A program made the translations under genes and the position numbers. Positions 35,920-46,805 of a stretch of 64,000 nucleotides of DNA are shown here, in pieces. Position 1 is the stretch's first letter. The number at the start of each line of letters is the position of its first letter. Origin of the DNA: Cyathus striatus. Its lineage: Eukaryota > Basidiomycota > Agaricomycetes > Agaricales > Nidulariaceae. The notes below the pieces were generated by a model. That model was not told the DNA's origin. It saw nothing but the letters and a program-made list of their open reading frames with translations, and searched no databases. Location: assembly GCA_025738555.1 (NCBI GenBank), contig JAOVFP010000003.1, positions 4,836,001 through 4,900,000 on the forward strand, read 5' to 3'.

Positions 35920-36845
35920 ATTCAATAGGCAAAAAAACCTGCTGGAAAGATCGCACAGTTGTTCACGTTCGGCTAAAAAATAGGCTCTTTTTCTTGCTAC
36001 CCAGAAAGATGGTATTGCGGGTTCTGCAGATGATGATATTCCATCTGTCCTGAACAGTGACGATCTAACTCAAGGTGACCAACCATTCTTACGATGTCAC
36101 TATATCAGTATTAACCTCTGTATAGCAGGTGATGGCACCAGTGAACATCATACTTGCAGTACGTACTATCATGGTTTATCTTTCACTGTCTACTTACAAT
36201 TCCTTAAGTGATGTTTATGGATTCACATTCGGGACTCTGTTATACAAGGCTTCAAAGCTTCAGGACTGGTATCTCGCGCTACCTATGTTACTCGAACCAT
36301 GGTCAAAGTCTTCGGGAGATATCATGTGTTGGCCTTGAAAGATGTTTGACATCAACGCACTCGCCAACCTGAATACGTTTTTTATGAGAGGATTCAGGAG
36401 CGGTACAAAGAGTTGGAATCGAAGCTAGAATTTGGTTGGGTCGAGGTGATTTATGCAGATATCAATAATGATCCGGGTACTATTCCCGTGGTGGCTGATT
36501 ACTATGGTTATTTAGACCTTTCGACGATCCAGTCCACGTCTGGGTCGGCTTCCGATCTTGGCCACACCACTGCCTCGCAGCAAGTGCTAGACGCCGAGAG
36601 GAACAGGACTCGTCTACTTACAGGGCCTGTGGGAAACAATATACTGCACTACAAGTCGACGAAGGAGTTCGGTACTGCACTACGAGATGTGGTTGTAGGT
36701 GAGTATAGGATGGAGACTGGGATTAATAACTAAGTTTGAGCAATGTTTATAGGTCATTTCATTGCTCGATCATGCGGAGTACTACATCGTGATATTAGTA
36801 TCGGCAACATTCTCATGCGGAACATGGATGGCTTGATACTTACTG
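35920..36845 (+). pseudogene. FunK1-type kinase, copy 4 (fragment)
   Basis: Resembles copy 3 from the exon reading LATQKDGIAGSADDDIPSV to the catalytic loop HRDISIGNIL, then stops at 36845. Trp of the ATP-lysine exon is TGA (AL KDV stop HQR), and a small insertion in the LYKAS exon shifts the frame. The middle exon (ESKLEFGWVEVIYAD to RLLTGPVG) is still open. It lies in the inverted arm where copy 2 lies in the other arm. It has no start and no C-terminus. Confidence 0.85.
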
Positions 36846-37079
36846 TCATAGCGTCATCAATGTCAAACGTTGGAGTAGCCCGAGCAGTCATGGTGGTTGG
36901 GTACCAGGATGGATTGATGCTGCATTCTACGTACAAACAGGTATATACATCTATGTACACGCTCAGGCTGAGACCATGTGTGCACCGCATGCCCTACTCC
37001 AACGTCACTCAGCGCCAAGCGATACTTATAACAGGCCAGCTACCAGCAACCTCTGCTAAATGTCCTACTGTGCTTACTT

Positions 37080-37317
37080 CTCTTTGTACTGTAACACGGT
37101 ATACCAGGTGCTTCCTATAACAAGTTAATAACTAACTGTCCTACATTGTCCACTCATGCACAACTTTCAGGGATTCACAAACCAATACTACTGTACCTCT
37201 CATTAGGACCCCTTCTCTTTATAAACGACGATACTATCAGGTGCTTCCTATAACAGCTAACTGACCCATGTCATCCACTCATGCACAATCTTCAGAGATT
37301 CATAAAACAATACTACT
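37080..37317. repeat. Tandem repeat, inverted copy of the 23.8-24.0 kb array
   Basis: Two passes of the same landmarks in reverse complement (CAGGTGCTTCCTATAAC, TCCACTCATGCA, ATACTACTGTGCCTCT). Confidence 0.7.
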
Positions 37318-37713
37318 GTGCCTCTCGCTAGGATTATCACTAGTAAAGGACAGTTTAAATCGCCTAAACGAGACTTTACCCGTAGTATGAACGCTAGCAA
37401 TGAAAAAGATCAAGATGGTGGACTGTGTGGGGTGTGGGGAGCAATTAAAGGTGTTTGCCGAAATCTTTGGTGTGGTCTTGAATCCGGGGTGGCGAAGGAT
37501 GGACGCCAGCGCCGTGCTGTTGTAGGACCTGTAGGTGGGGATGGAGGGGGTGGTGTGGTAGATGGTGGTGGGGGTGGTGCGGTAGATGGTGGTGGGGGTG
37601 GTGCAGTAGATGGTGGTGGGGGTGGTGCCGCAGATGGAGGTGGGGGTGGAGGTGGTGGAGACGGTGGAGGTGGTGGTGGTGGTGGTGATGGTGGAGGTGG
37701 TGGGGGGTGTTAA
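37318..37713 (+). CDS. Small glycine-rich ORF (131 aa), right-arm copy
   Basis: N-terminal 50 residues match the left-arm ORF (MPLARIITSKGQ, NEKDQDGGLCGVWGAIKG). The tail has about four repeats of AVDGGGGG coded by a 24-bp unit, then a pure Gly/Asp stretch ending GGGC. The tail unit length differs from the 18-bp unit of the partner. No known domain. It could be a small structural or cell-wall-type protein, or a minisatellite with an open frame. See the paired finding. Confidence 0.4.
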   Translation: MPLARIITSKGQFKSPKRDFTRSMNASNEKDQDGGLCGVWGAIKGVCRNLWCGLESGVAKDGRQRRAVVGPVGGDGGGGVVDGGGGGAVDGGGGGAVDGGGGGAADGGGGGGGGDGGGGGGGGDGGGGGGC

Positions 37714-37861
37714 GTAGTACAAGCATGGCATACCATATACCAACTTCCTCTTATCGCTTTCAGTATGCTGTTTTTGCTATCTTTTCAAGTTGTCATCAAG
37801 AAAAACTTATATGCATTGTTTATTACTTGTAGTAAATATGTCCAATCGAAACGGAGTAAGG

Positions 37862-37889
37862 TGCTCTCCCAGCTGAGCTATGCCCCCCA
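37862..37889 (-). pseudogene. 5' half of a tRNA, right-arm copy
   Basis: Reads GGGGGGCATAGCTCAGCTGG and GAGAGC on minus: acceptor strand plus D-arm, no 3' half. It joins the same shared block as the left-arm copy. Confidence 0.6.
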
Positions 37890-37913
37890 AAAAACTTTCC
37901 TGAATTTTTCATT

Positions 37914-37992
37914 TGGATACCGGGAATCGAACCCCGAGCTGGCGATCGAATATGAGACTCGAGAGGCGGCATTAGCCGCTACACCGTATCCG
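37914..37992 (-). pseudogene. tRNA-like sequence (Glu-like), right-arm copy
   Basis: Ends GGATAC/GGTATCC pair for six bases, D-arm GTAGCGGCTAATGC and T-loop GGGTTCGATTCCC are present. The anticodon region carries an extra seven bases compared with the left-arm copy, and the anticodon stem no longer closes. Confidence 0.5.
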
Positions 37993-38110
37993 AATTTACT
38001 TTGTTGATACAAGTTCTCTTCAAACTAAACACTCTTTCTCTGCTCTTTTTGTGTATTGAAATGTAGGCATAGTGTATAACCTAGTAAATCGGTGTCTTCC
38101 TACACGCGAT

Positions 38111-40138
38111 TTAGAAAGTTGGTCCAAGATCTCTCAATTTAATTTGTCCCTTTTTCTTTCGCAGTAAAATTTGCCCTCGTGCAGGACTCTTGTCAAAAAT
38201 AGTATGCTTCAGCCCACTAGCATCGCCTTTCTGCAGTGGCGCTTTCATATCAAAATTCAACAACATATAGGCAAGCAGGACTTTGAGCTCTATTGAAGCA
38301 AAAAATCGTCCCGGGCAGGCCTCTTTTCCCATACCGAATAAGACAAACAGAGGGTTTAAACTTGTAAGACTGATTTTTTGACCATTTTGGCGCATGTTGT
38401 AAAATCTTAATCCATCGAACAGCTGGGCATTTTCAAAGATTTGGTCGTCAGTGTTTATAGAATCTGTCCAGAGACCGGCTAATGTTCCGCGCGGGAGAAA
38501 TGTACCGTCCCGCATTGTATAGTCTTTCAACATCAAACGCGCAGGTTGTACTGTCATATTGTTGGTACAATGGTATCCATTGTTATAACTTAAGAGTAAA
38601 TGACTCACGGTGCACGAATGGTGTCGTTCGGTGACATTCCAGGATGAAACTTTCCATTTTTATCATCTCGTCTAGCGCAGTTTTGCTCCAGCCTTTTAAT
38701 GTGACGTTCTCGACTTCATTTCTCAGAAGTGGAATGTATTCTGGGTGGGCAGTGAGATTATATAGAATAATTCGGAATACCTATAGCCCATTTAGAGATA
38801 AAATGGTTAGAACAGATATTTCATATGCTTACTATGGATGTCGTGGAAATGGATACAAACGTCAGTTGTGCCAGGCGGCGAGCAATGTCGTCTATCGTAA
38901 ATTGGTCATTATAATGTTCTGCAAGATCCACCATCCAATCCAGAAGAGCCGGAAATTTCTGCATCGATGTCTTCAATGTCAGGAAAGAGGCCAGACTATG
39001 TAATACACGGGTGTAATTACCTCACTGTTGTCGTTGTTCTGTCTTGGTGAGATGAGAGGCCTAACAAGCTCTCGTAGGATGCTGATTGAATGCTGCGTGC
39101 CCTTCATGAAGTACGGCATAAGACTAGCGGTCTAACATTGAGCATAACATTTCATCGTGAGCCACTGCACTCTTGGACTTACGGCCATAACAAAGGTGGT
39201 ATTAGCGCACTCATCGTTGCTACTCGAGATGCTTCTTCGATGACTTGAATACATGTACGAATAAATACAGGGTTTCTAGCTGAAGGTCACTGGGGTATAA
39301 GGAACTAAGAGATTGACGACGTGCAAAGTCCTCACAAAGCTTTTCTCCTCCAATCACCCTAGCGGTAAGCTGTCCTATAATACGCTGAGAGATATCTTCC
39401 ATGTCGTAACCCTTCCAATCTGTGCAAATAAAGACTGTTATCCACAAAGCAAGTTAATGATTAAGCACACCATCTTTTAAGGCAAGAACATCCCCCAGAG
39501 CGGCTTCAGTTTCGCTCCGCAGTTCTGAGACATTGTTGGCTATTTCATGGCTAAGGTGCTTAACCAGTCCGAGTACATGCTGATGGTTCAACCCTACTTC
39601 ACCGAAGTTATACTTCATCTGAAAGAACTGGAAAAACTGGACGATAAGATATTTATTTTATGGTGCTAGCCGCTTACCCTATAAAGGAACTCGGTAGAGG
39701 ATGCAATGGAAGGAGAAAGCTTCGTGAACTCTTTGACATCCTCAACCCCGTCATGGAGAATAACAACCCATTCATTCGGAGTGCCTACTTTGAATGGTTT
39801 CCTTTGTACTGGCTTGGTGATTAGATATCGAAAAACCTGAAATGTTATTATTAAGGACACACCTGATCATGAGATTCTCGTAGTAACTTATCGCTGTTCA
39901 AGATGAACTGGATGGTAGATATGAAAGACAGACCGGGCCAGCCGCTGAACCCTGCTGTAGGAATGTGTCGCAGCTAGAGGGGAAGAGCTGCGTCAGGGTA
40001 AAATGAAGGTTTGAGACAAGAAATATTTTCCTTCCAGGACCGACTTGTAAAAAAGAAGTGCACAGAGAGAGAGGCTACAAGCGCAAGACATATCTGTAGA
40101 TAAGAGACATCGCTGATCACTGGCGTAGTGTAGCCCAT
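38111..40138 (-). pseudogene. Cytochrome P450, copy b (probably inactive)
   Basis: Retains the heme motif FGMGKEACPGRF, the K-helix ExxR region and a normal C-terminus (KSPARGQILLRKKK). Two defects appear against copies c and d. The first intron has lost its GT donor (AAG/GAAAAT), and no in-frame substitute is present. One base is missing in the codons for YKGK (TACAAAGG-AAACC). The second could be rescued by an earlier acceptor (TTTCAG/GTTTTTCG gives QVFRYLIT), the first could not. If a non-standard splice is used it might still be made. It is the left member of a tandem pair with copy c, sharing upstream sequence. Confidence 0.7.
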
Positions 40139-40195
40139 TTTTTCATGACCAAGAATTAAGTATGCAGTCAAGTTAAGACAGTCGTGAGGCATTCA

Positions 40196-40600
40196 AACCG
40201 AACGAGGCTTATATTATGCCCAAGACTCTAAAAATATCATCACGATTTGTCTGCTGCATGGTTCTATCAATACTTGTAAGAACATATGGATGCTGGCTGC
40301 TCAGTTGATTATCACAAGCATATTTTGGGGGTAGCAATAAGATATTATGCCCAAATTTAGGGTATCGATGCCCAGAAATTCATTTGTTGTTCGGGAATCT
40401 GGGATACCACAGTGTGTCTACTATTATCCCGTTCTTCAGGTACCACGATATGTCGAGTAGACAGGATGTCATCCGTCCGGGGTGTATATTATATATCTAT
40501 GACTTGTAGTTGTCAAATGACTTTGGTCCACGCCAAAAAAAAAAGGTCAAATCAAGACGAAGTAGCAATTCACGGCCACTCGAGACTTTGGAGTATGCTG
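40196..40600 (-). promoter_or_regulatory. Conserved upstream region of P450 copy b
   Basis: Matches 43.05-43.56 kb upstream of copy c. Longest shared words (plus strand) include TATTTTGGGGGTAG, GGTATCGATGCCCAGAAAT and GTTGTTCGGGA. Conservation extends about 400 bp upstream of the start and may reflect only recent duplication. Confidence 0.45.
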
Positions 40601-40981
40601 GAGCGAGAATGAAGCGGTGGAGAGTATTGCAACCGGCCGGCGCGCCTGCTGGGAGTTCGTCGACTAAAGTTATTTTGGAGACAGCTTCAGGTTGCGATAA
40701 CCAGTCAAAATTTGGGGGACAGCCGGGGGGCTGGGCGGACCAGCATCAGCACTTATTATGTAAATATTAAGCAGTCAGAGTTCAATGACCCATGAGGTGC
40801 GTAACAGAACCCAAATCTGTTCTTGCAAAGCGCCGTGTGACGCGTAACTGAACACTTGATCATAAATTGTAATGGTACAATACTCTTCCAATGCTCTTCT
40901 CTGTCAATCCTTAACACAACGTAAATGATTTGTCGATAAAAGCCTCTGCTATACTGTATAGGCTATACTAGTGTATGGTAT

Positions 40982-43001
40982 TCATGAAGATGAATAAAGG
41001 TCTCCCATCCCTTGCTTCTTTCTCCTTCGCAGTAAAATTTGACCTCGAGCAGGACTCTTGTCAAAAATAGTGTGCTTCATCCTGCTAGTATCGGCTTTCT
41101 CTGGAGATGCTCTGATATCAAAATTCGACAATATATGGGCAAACAGGACTTTAAGCTCTATTGAAGCAAAAAATCGTCCCGGGCAGGCCTCTTTTCCCAT
41201 ACCGAATAGAGTGAACAGAGGATTTAAACTAGTAAGACCGATTTTGTGCCCGACTTGACCCATGTTGTAGAATCTTAATGCGTCGAATTGCTGGGAATTT
41301 TCGAATGTTTGATCATTGGTGTTCATAGAATCTCCCCAGAAAGCGGTCATGGTTCCTCTCGGAAGAAATGTACCATCATGAAGTGTATGGTCTTTCAATA
41401 TCAAACGCAGAAGTTGTACTGCTATTTCGTTGGCATCGTTTGGATGTGATACAGAAGCAAGTTACTTACGGTGCATAAATGGTGTCGTTCTATGGGATTC
41501 CAGAATGAAACTTTCCATTTTTATCAACCTGTCTAGCGAAGTTTTACTCCAGCCCCCTTCTAATATGACATCCTCCACTTCATTTCGTAGAATTGTAACG
41601 TATTCTGGATGCACAGCGAGATTATATAGGATAATTCGGAATACCTAGGTATAAACAGTCAGATAAAATTGAATAGGTATTTCCCTTACTTACTATGAAT
41701 GACGTCGTGAGGGAAACAAATGTTAGTTGGGCCAGGTGGCGAGCAACATCTTCTAACATGTATCGGTTGTTATAATCTTCTGCAAGATCTACCATCCAAT
41801 CCAGAGGAGCTGGGGAACTCTACATTGATGTCATCAATGTTAGGAAGTGCACCAGATCCATGTAGTAATACACGGGTGCAATTACCTGGTCTATGTCGTT
41901 GCTCTGTCTCCATGAGATGAGTGGTTCAACAAGCTCGCGTATGATATTTATTGAACTCTGCGTGCCTTCCATGAAGTACGACATGAGCCTGGAGGTCTTA
42001 TATGAGCATAAAACCTCGATATCAGCCAATACTCTCTTGGACTCACGGCCATAACACAGGTGGTATTAGTGCACTCATTGTTGCAACCCGAGATGTGTCT
42101 TCGACAAGTTGAATGCATGCACGAAGATATACGGGGTTTCTAGCTGAAGGTTAGAGGATCAAGACATGGGAGACCGACGATATGTGAAAAGTCCTCACAA
42201 AGCTTTTCTCCTACGATCACCCTAGCGGTAAGTCGTGCCATAATGTGCTCAGAAATATCTTCCATATCGTAACCCTTCCAGTCTATAAAAATATAGGTAT
42301 TCGTAAAGCGAGTTAATGATCAAAGCACACCATCTTTTACGGCGAGAATATCCTCTAAGGCGGCTTCAGTTTCACTTAGCAGCTCTTGAACATTGTTCGT
42401 TGCTTCATGGGTAAGATGCTTGACTAGCGCGAGGTTATGTTGATGGTTCAACCCTACTTCACCGAAATTATATTTCATCTGAAAAAACTAGAAAAACCAG
42501 GATATGAAACGTATATGTACGATATCAGTAAGACTAGTTGCATACCCTATAAAGGAGCTCGGTAGAGGATGCAATGGATGGGGGAAGTTTCATGAGCTCT
42601 TTGACGTCTTCAACGCCGTCATGGAAAATAACAACCCATTCATTCGGAGTGCCTACTTTGAATAGCTTGCCTTTGTACTAGCTTGGTGGTTGAATATTGA
42701 GAATGGATGTCATTATTAAGGACACACCCGATCATGAGATTCCCGTAGTAACTTATCGCTGTTCGAGATGAACTGGATGGTAGAGATGAAAGACAGACCG
42801 GGCCAGCCACTGAACCCTGCTGTAGGAATGTGTCGCAGCTGGAAGGGAAGAGCCGTGTCAGGGTAATGAAGGTTGGGGACAAGATACACTTTCCTTCCAC
42901 GATTGACTTGTAAAAAAGAAGTACACAGAAAGGGAAACTAGAAACGCAAGACATATCTGTAGATAAGAGACATCGCTGATCACTAGAGTAGTGTAACCCA
43001 T
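40982..43001 (-). CDS. Cytochrome P450 monooxygenase, copy c
   Basis: ER-bound heme monooxygenase, about 480 aa over about 12 exons. Motifs: MGYTTLVISDVSYLQICLA (N-terminal anchor), LRHIPTAGFSGWPG (Pro-rich hinge), YKGKLFKVGTPNEWVV, DWKGYDMEDI, ESHRTTPF (K-helix ExxR) and FGMGKEACPGRF (Cys ligand). The I-helix region reads FVSLTTS rather than the classical AGxxT, as in several fungal families close to ent-kaurene oxidase. In the first intron the ancestral donor is lost, but an in-frame GTATCT four codons... just downstream (SWKES/LRHIP) restores the frame. All other borders are GT-AG and no stop is present. Substrate unknown. Symbol withheld because the CYP family cannot be assigned by eye. 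Confidence 0.82.
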
Positions 43002-43049
43002 TTTTCATGGTCGAGAATTATGGGGTTAAACCAAGACAGCTGTGAGGTG

Positions 43050-43560
43050 TTTAAACTGAACGAGGTTTATGTGCTCAAGCCCCTAGATAGTTAACAATAG
43101 ATATGAGCCAGGGCTCTAAAAATACCTATAGAACCCTTCATATTACACGGAACCACGAACAGTACGATTTGTCAAGGATTTGTCTTCTGCATTGTTTTAT
43201 CAATACTTGTAAGGCAGGACATGTGGTTACTGGCTGCTCAGCTGATCATCACGAGTATATTTTGGGGGTAGTAACTGGTAGTAATAATATATTATACCCA
43301 AATTTGGGGTATCGATGCCCAGAAATTTGACTGTTGTTCGGGAGTCCGGGACACTGCAGTATATCTGTTATTATCCCAATGCCACGATATGTCGAGCAGA
43401 TAGGGTGTCGTCCGTCCACAGTGTATAGATCTATTACTTGTAGTTGCCAAATGACCTTGGTCCACGCTGAACAAAAAAGGTCAAATCGAAACGAAGTAGC
43501 GAAGATGTATGTTCACAGTCACTGGAACATGCTGGAGCCCTCTAGTCTCGCGTAATGTGT
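43050..43560 (-). promoter_or_regulatory. Conserved upstream region of P450 copy c
   Basis: Partner of 40.20-40.60 kb. It also carries TTGCCAAATGACCTTGGTCCA, present with small changes upstream of copy b. Confidence 0.45.
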
Positions 43561-44080
43561 GTGTCACTTGAAGAGCTGAGAGTGAAGCAGCGGACAAGCA
43601 GCGGAGCTTATCAAACTACTTAAGTATTGCAACCGCGTTCTGCTGAGAGTTCGTCAAGAATTTGCCGACCATCAAAGTAGGTTTTATGGATTTGCTATAA
43701 CCACACTTTGATCACATTGTAGCAGTTTGGAGCAAGTTCGGAGTCTGGAGATCTGGGTCCTGAAAGAGAGTTTTAGGCACGACTCGTCGGCGCGGCCAGA
43801 AAAGCAGTCACAAGCTTCTCGCGGCGTCGATGCTCTCTTGAAGTCTCTTGATCAACACAAGTTGCCACTTACTACTTATACCGGCCCCCCGGGTCCGAGC
43901 TGGGTTGGGGGTACCCACAGTTCTTGGGCAGGGAGTCTTTAAGCCAAAGTTCAAACTCTTTCTCAACTCTTTTGTCGAAACATTGGTATTGAAAAAGGCG
44001 TAGCTTTGAGATAATATGTACGAGTGACACGAGGTATTAACAGTGACACGGTGTCTTCCTCAAATCTTCCTACACATGAT

Positions 44081-46123
44081 TTAGAAAGATGGTACAAGAT
44101 CTCCCAATTCTTGTCTCTTTCTCTTTCGCAGCAAAATCTGACCTCGGGCAGGACTCTTGTCAAAAATAGTATGCTTCAGCCCACTAGTATCGCCTTTCTG
44201 TAATGGTGCTTTGATATCAAAATTCAACAACATATAGGCAAGCAGGATTTTGAGCTCTAACGAAGCAAAAAAACGTCCGGGGCAGGCCTCTCTTCCAGTA
44301 CCGAATAGAATAAAGAAAGGACTTATACTTGTAAGTCTGACATTTTGCCCATTTTGACACAAGTTGTAAAATCGTAATCCATCGAACTGCTGAGCATTTT
44401 CGAAGGTTTCATCGTCAATGTTCACCGGATCTGTCCAGTGGGCGGTCACGGTTCCCTGGGGAACATATGTGCCATCACGAAATGTATGGCCTTCCATCAT
44501 CACGCGCATAGCCAGTACTGTCGTTGAGCCTAATTAGTTATCATGGTCATTTTTCATAAAGAAAGAAGGTTTACTTACAATGCACAAATGGTGTCGTTCT
44601 GTGAGACTCTAGAATGAAACTTTCCAGCTTCTCCATCTTGTCTAACGACGATTTGTTCCATCCATCTTCTGTTGTAACGTTCTCAACTTCTTCCTTCAAA
44701 ATTGGGATATATTCTGGATGAGAGATGAGGTTATATAAGGTAATTCTGAACACCTGCGTCTAGTTTAGAGTTGAATATTATGGAGAATAAGTTTTTCCCT
44801 TACCACTGATGTAGTTGAAAGGGAGACAAATGAGAGTTGCGCTATGCGGCGGGCAATGCTATCTACCGTGTATTGGTCTTTATAATCCTTTGCCAGAACC
44901 ATCATCCAGTCCAAAGGAGTCGGAGACTTCTGTATCGATGTCGTCGATATTGTGGAATAGGGCGGTCTAATAAATGGGAACCATACCTGAAGATTTCCGT
45001 TGCTTTCATCCCAATAAGGACTCCGTGTAATGATGGGTTCAATCATCCCTCGTATGACATCTATCGAATGTTGTGTGCCTCTCATGATGTATGGCGTAAG
45101 CCTGAAGGTTTAACTGTGAGGATGGCATTGATATGATAATGACCCTTTGGACTCACGGCCATAAAACTGGCGGTATTAGTGCATTTATTGTTACTATGCC
45201 AGATGCTTTCTCGATGACCTGAATGCATGTACGAAGAAATGTGGGGTTCCTACCTGGTAGTTTAGAGATAAGATAAACAAGTTGGAAGTCGACGATGTGC
45301 ATCATGTGCACAAGTACTCACAAAGCTCTTCACCCACCATCATCCTAGTAGTAACCCGCCCAACAATGCGCTGACATATCACCTCCAGATCGTACCCTTT
45401 CCAATCTGTACAAATAAGTAAAGGCCCCGGTATCCTTGAGGCAGGAATATCAACACACCATCGTCGGTAGCAAGGATACCCTTCATGGTGGCTTCCGTTT
45501 CCCCTCGTAGTTCTTGGACATTGTTGGCTATCTCATGGTTAAGATGCTTGACCAGCGCTAACATGTGTTGATGGTTCAATCCTATTTCACCGAAGCTATA
45601 CTTCATCTGAAAAGACTGTGATTATAAGACCATTGCGACAGTCACGTTTGCTATTCAAGATAACGTACTTTATAAAGGTACTCGGAAGAAGATGAAACAG
45701 AAGGAAGGAGCTTCATAGTCTCTTTGACATCTTCAATACCATCATGAAAGACAATGACCCATTCATTCGGAGAGGCGATTTTGAACGGTTTGCCTTTATA
45801 CTAACTTATTGATCAGGCATTGGGTAATAGCGGAAGTCATTATGAACACACCAGGTTATGATATTTTTGCAGTACCTTATCGCTGTTCAAGATGAATTGA
45901 ATGGCAGAAATATACGACAGAACAGGCCAGCCACTGAATCCTGCTGTTGGAATATGTCGTAACTGTAGCCAAAGGAACGATGTCAAAATGGTAGATTTAA
46001 GAGATAAAGGACACTAACCTTCCAAGATTCACTTGTAAAAAACAAGTACACAGAAATAGGGACAACAAGCGTGAAGCAGATTTGCAGAAGAGTGATATCT
46101 CCCACTAAAGTTGCGCTACACAT
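44081..46123 (-). CDS. Cytochrome P450 monooxygenase, copy d
   Basis: Best-preserved P450 of the four. Exons join with GT-AG borders and no stop to give about 480 aa: MCSATLVGDITLLQICFTLV (anchor), LRHIPTAGFSGWPVL, YKGKPFKIASPNEWVIVFHD, MKYSFGEIGLNHQHMLALVK, DWKGYDLEVICQRIVGR, AQLSFVSLSTTSVV (I-helix, Thr pair kept), ESHRTTPF (ExxR), QQFDGLRFYNL and FGTGREACPGRF (heme Cys), ending DLVPSF. It is the parent or sister of the dead copy a at 21.3 kb, to which it is reverse-complementary together with its 5' flank. Role: oxidative tailoring of a small molecule at the ER; substrate unknown. Confidence 0.87.
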
Positions 46124-46560
46124 CCTTTAAAATCTAGAATAATGAGGGAAGCGGAATGAGTCGAAGCAAGAGAGTCATAAAAGCAAAGCGCATTTATCCA
46201 GGAATTTGTATATGAGAGGAGATTAGGTGCCCACAACCTAAAACCCGGAATGGAATGTGCCCGTTGCGCTATCACCACTAACCAGAATAAGTGTATGCTT
46301 CTCGTTCAGCTGACTATCCATAGTGTATTTCAGGCCATGACGAATGTTATAACCAAAACAGGGGGCGAGATGCCCGAAAAATATTCTATGTCGGGAGTAT
46401 TACATGCTCTTAGCGCTCCCATTTGTTGCGTTTGTAACACTGAGCAGAAGCTTGGCCGAATACATAATCCAGGAAAGAAGGGTGAAGTTCAGTTATGGAG
46501 CACCTGAGTCAGTCACCGGAGGTTTGAAGAAGCGCCGGGGAAGCAGTATCTGTATGGGTT
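46124..46560 (-). repeat. 5' flank of P450 d, inverted copy of 20.82-21.25 kb
   Basis: Shares GGTGCTAAGAGC/GCTCTTAGCGCT-type sequence, CCATTCCGGGTTTTAGG and GGTTTGAAGAAGCGCCGGGG (as reverse complement) with the left end of the 20.8 kb unit. Short ORFs inside it (for example MECARCAITTNQNKCM) are found in both copies, but I see no codon-level reason to call them genes. Confidence 0.7.
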
Positions 46561-46654
46561 GGACCAGTATATATTAGGTCCGTAGTCTCCAAGGATATAA
46601 ATTTCTGTTCGTCTAGCGTATGAAGTCCATACTATGAAAATCACCCTATAAAGA

Positions 46655-46805
46655 GACATTGTATCCCTTCCGACCTACACAATAAGATATCTAATCCTGA
46701 GAATAACCAGTAACTACTCACCATCGTCGCCTCCGCTTCTTCCTGTAGCTCTAGGATATTGCTGGCCGCCTCAGTCGCTGCGCTAATGCTGTAGCGAACT
46801 GATGG
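46655..46805 (-). pseudogene. Scrap of a fifth P450
   Basis: On minus it translates, with one frameshift, as HQFATALAQR and TEAASNILELQEEAEATM followed by a GTGAGT donor. This matches the MLALVKHL..NNVQELRGETEATM exon of copy d. A short piece resembling the WKGY exon follows. The sequence ends at the 3' end of the retroelement. Confidence 0.65.

Larger units (their letters stand above)
37080..40140 (-). repeat. Right arm of the large inverted repeat
   Basis: Reverse-complement of 20.8-24.0 kb in gene order: tandem repeat, glycine-rich ORF, tRNA 5' half, tRNA-like sequence and P450. The arms are clearly diverged, so this is not a recent or assembly-artefact palindrome. Confidence 0.75.

Noticed and set aside
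37540..37710. CRISPR-like or satellite array
   Set aside because: Repeats are short, contiguous and in frame with a Gly-rich ORF, with no spacers; this is eukaryotic DNA.
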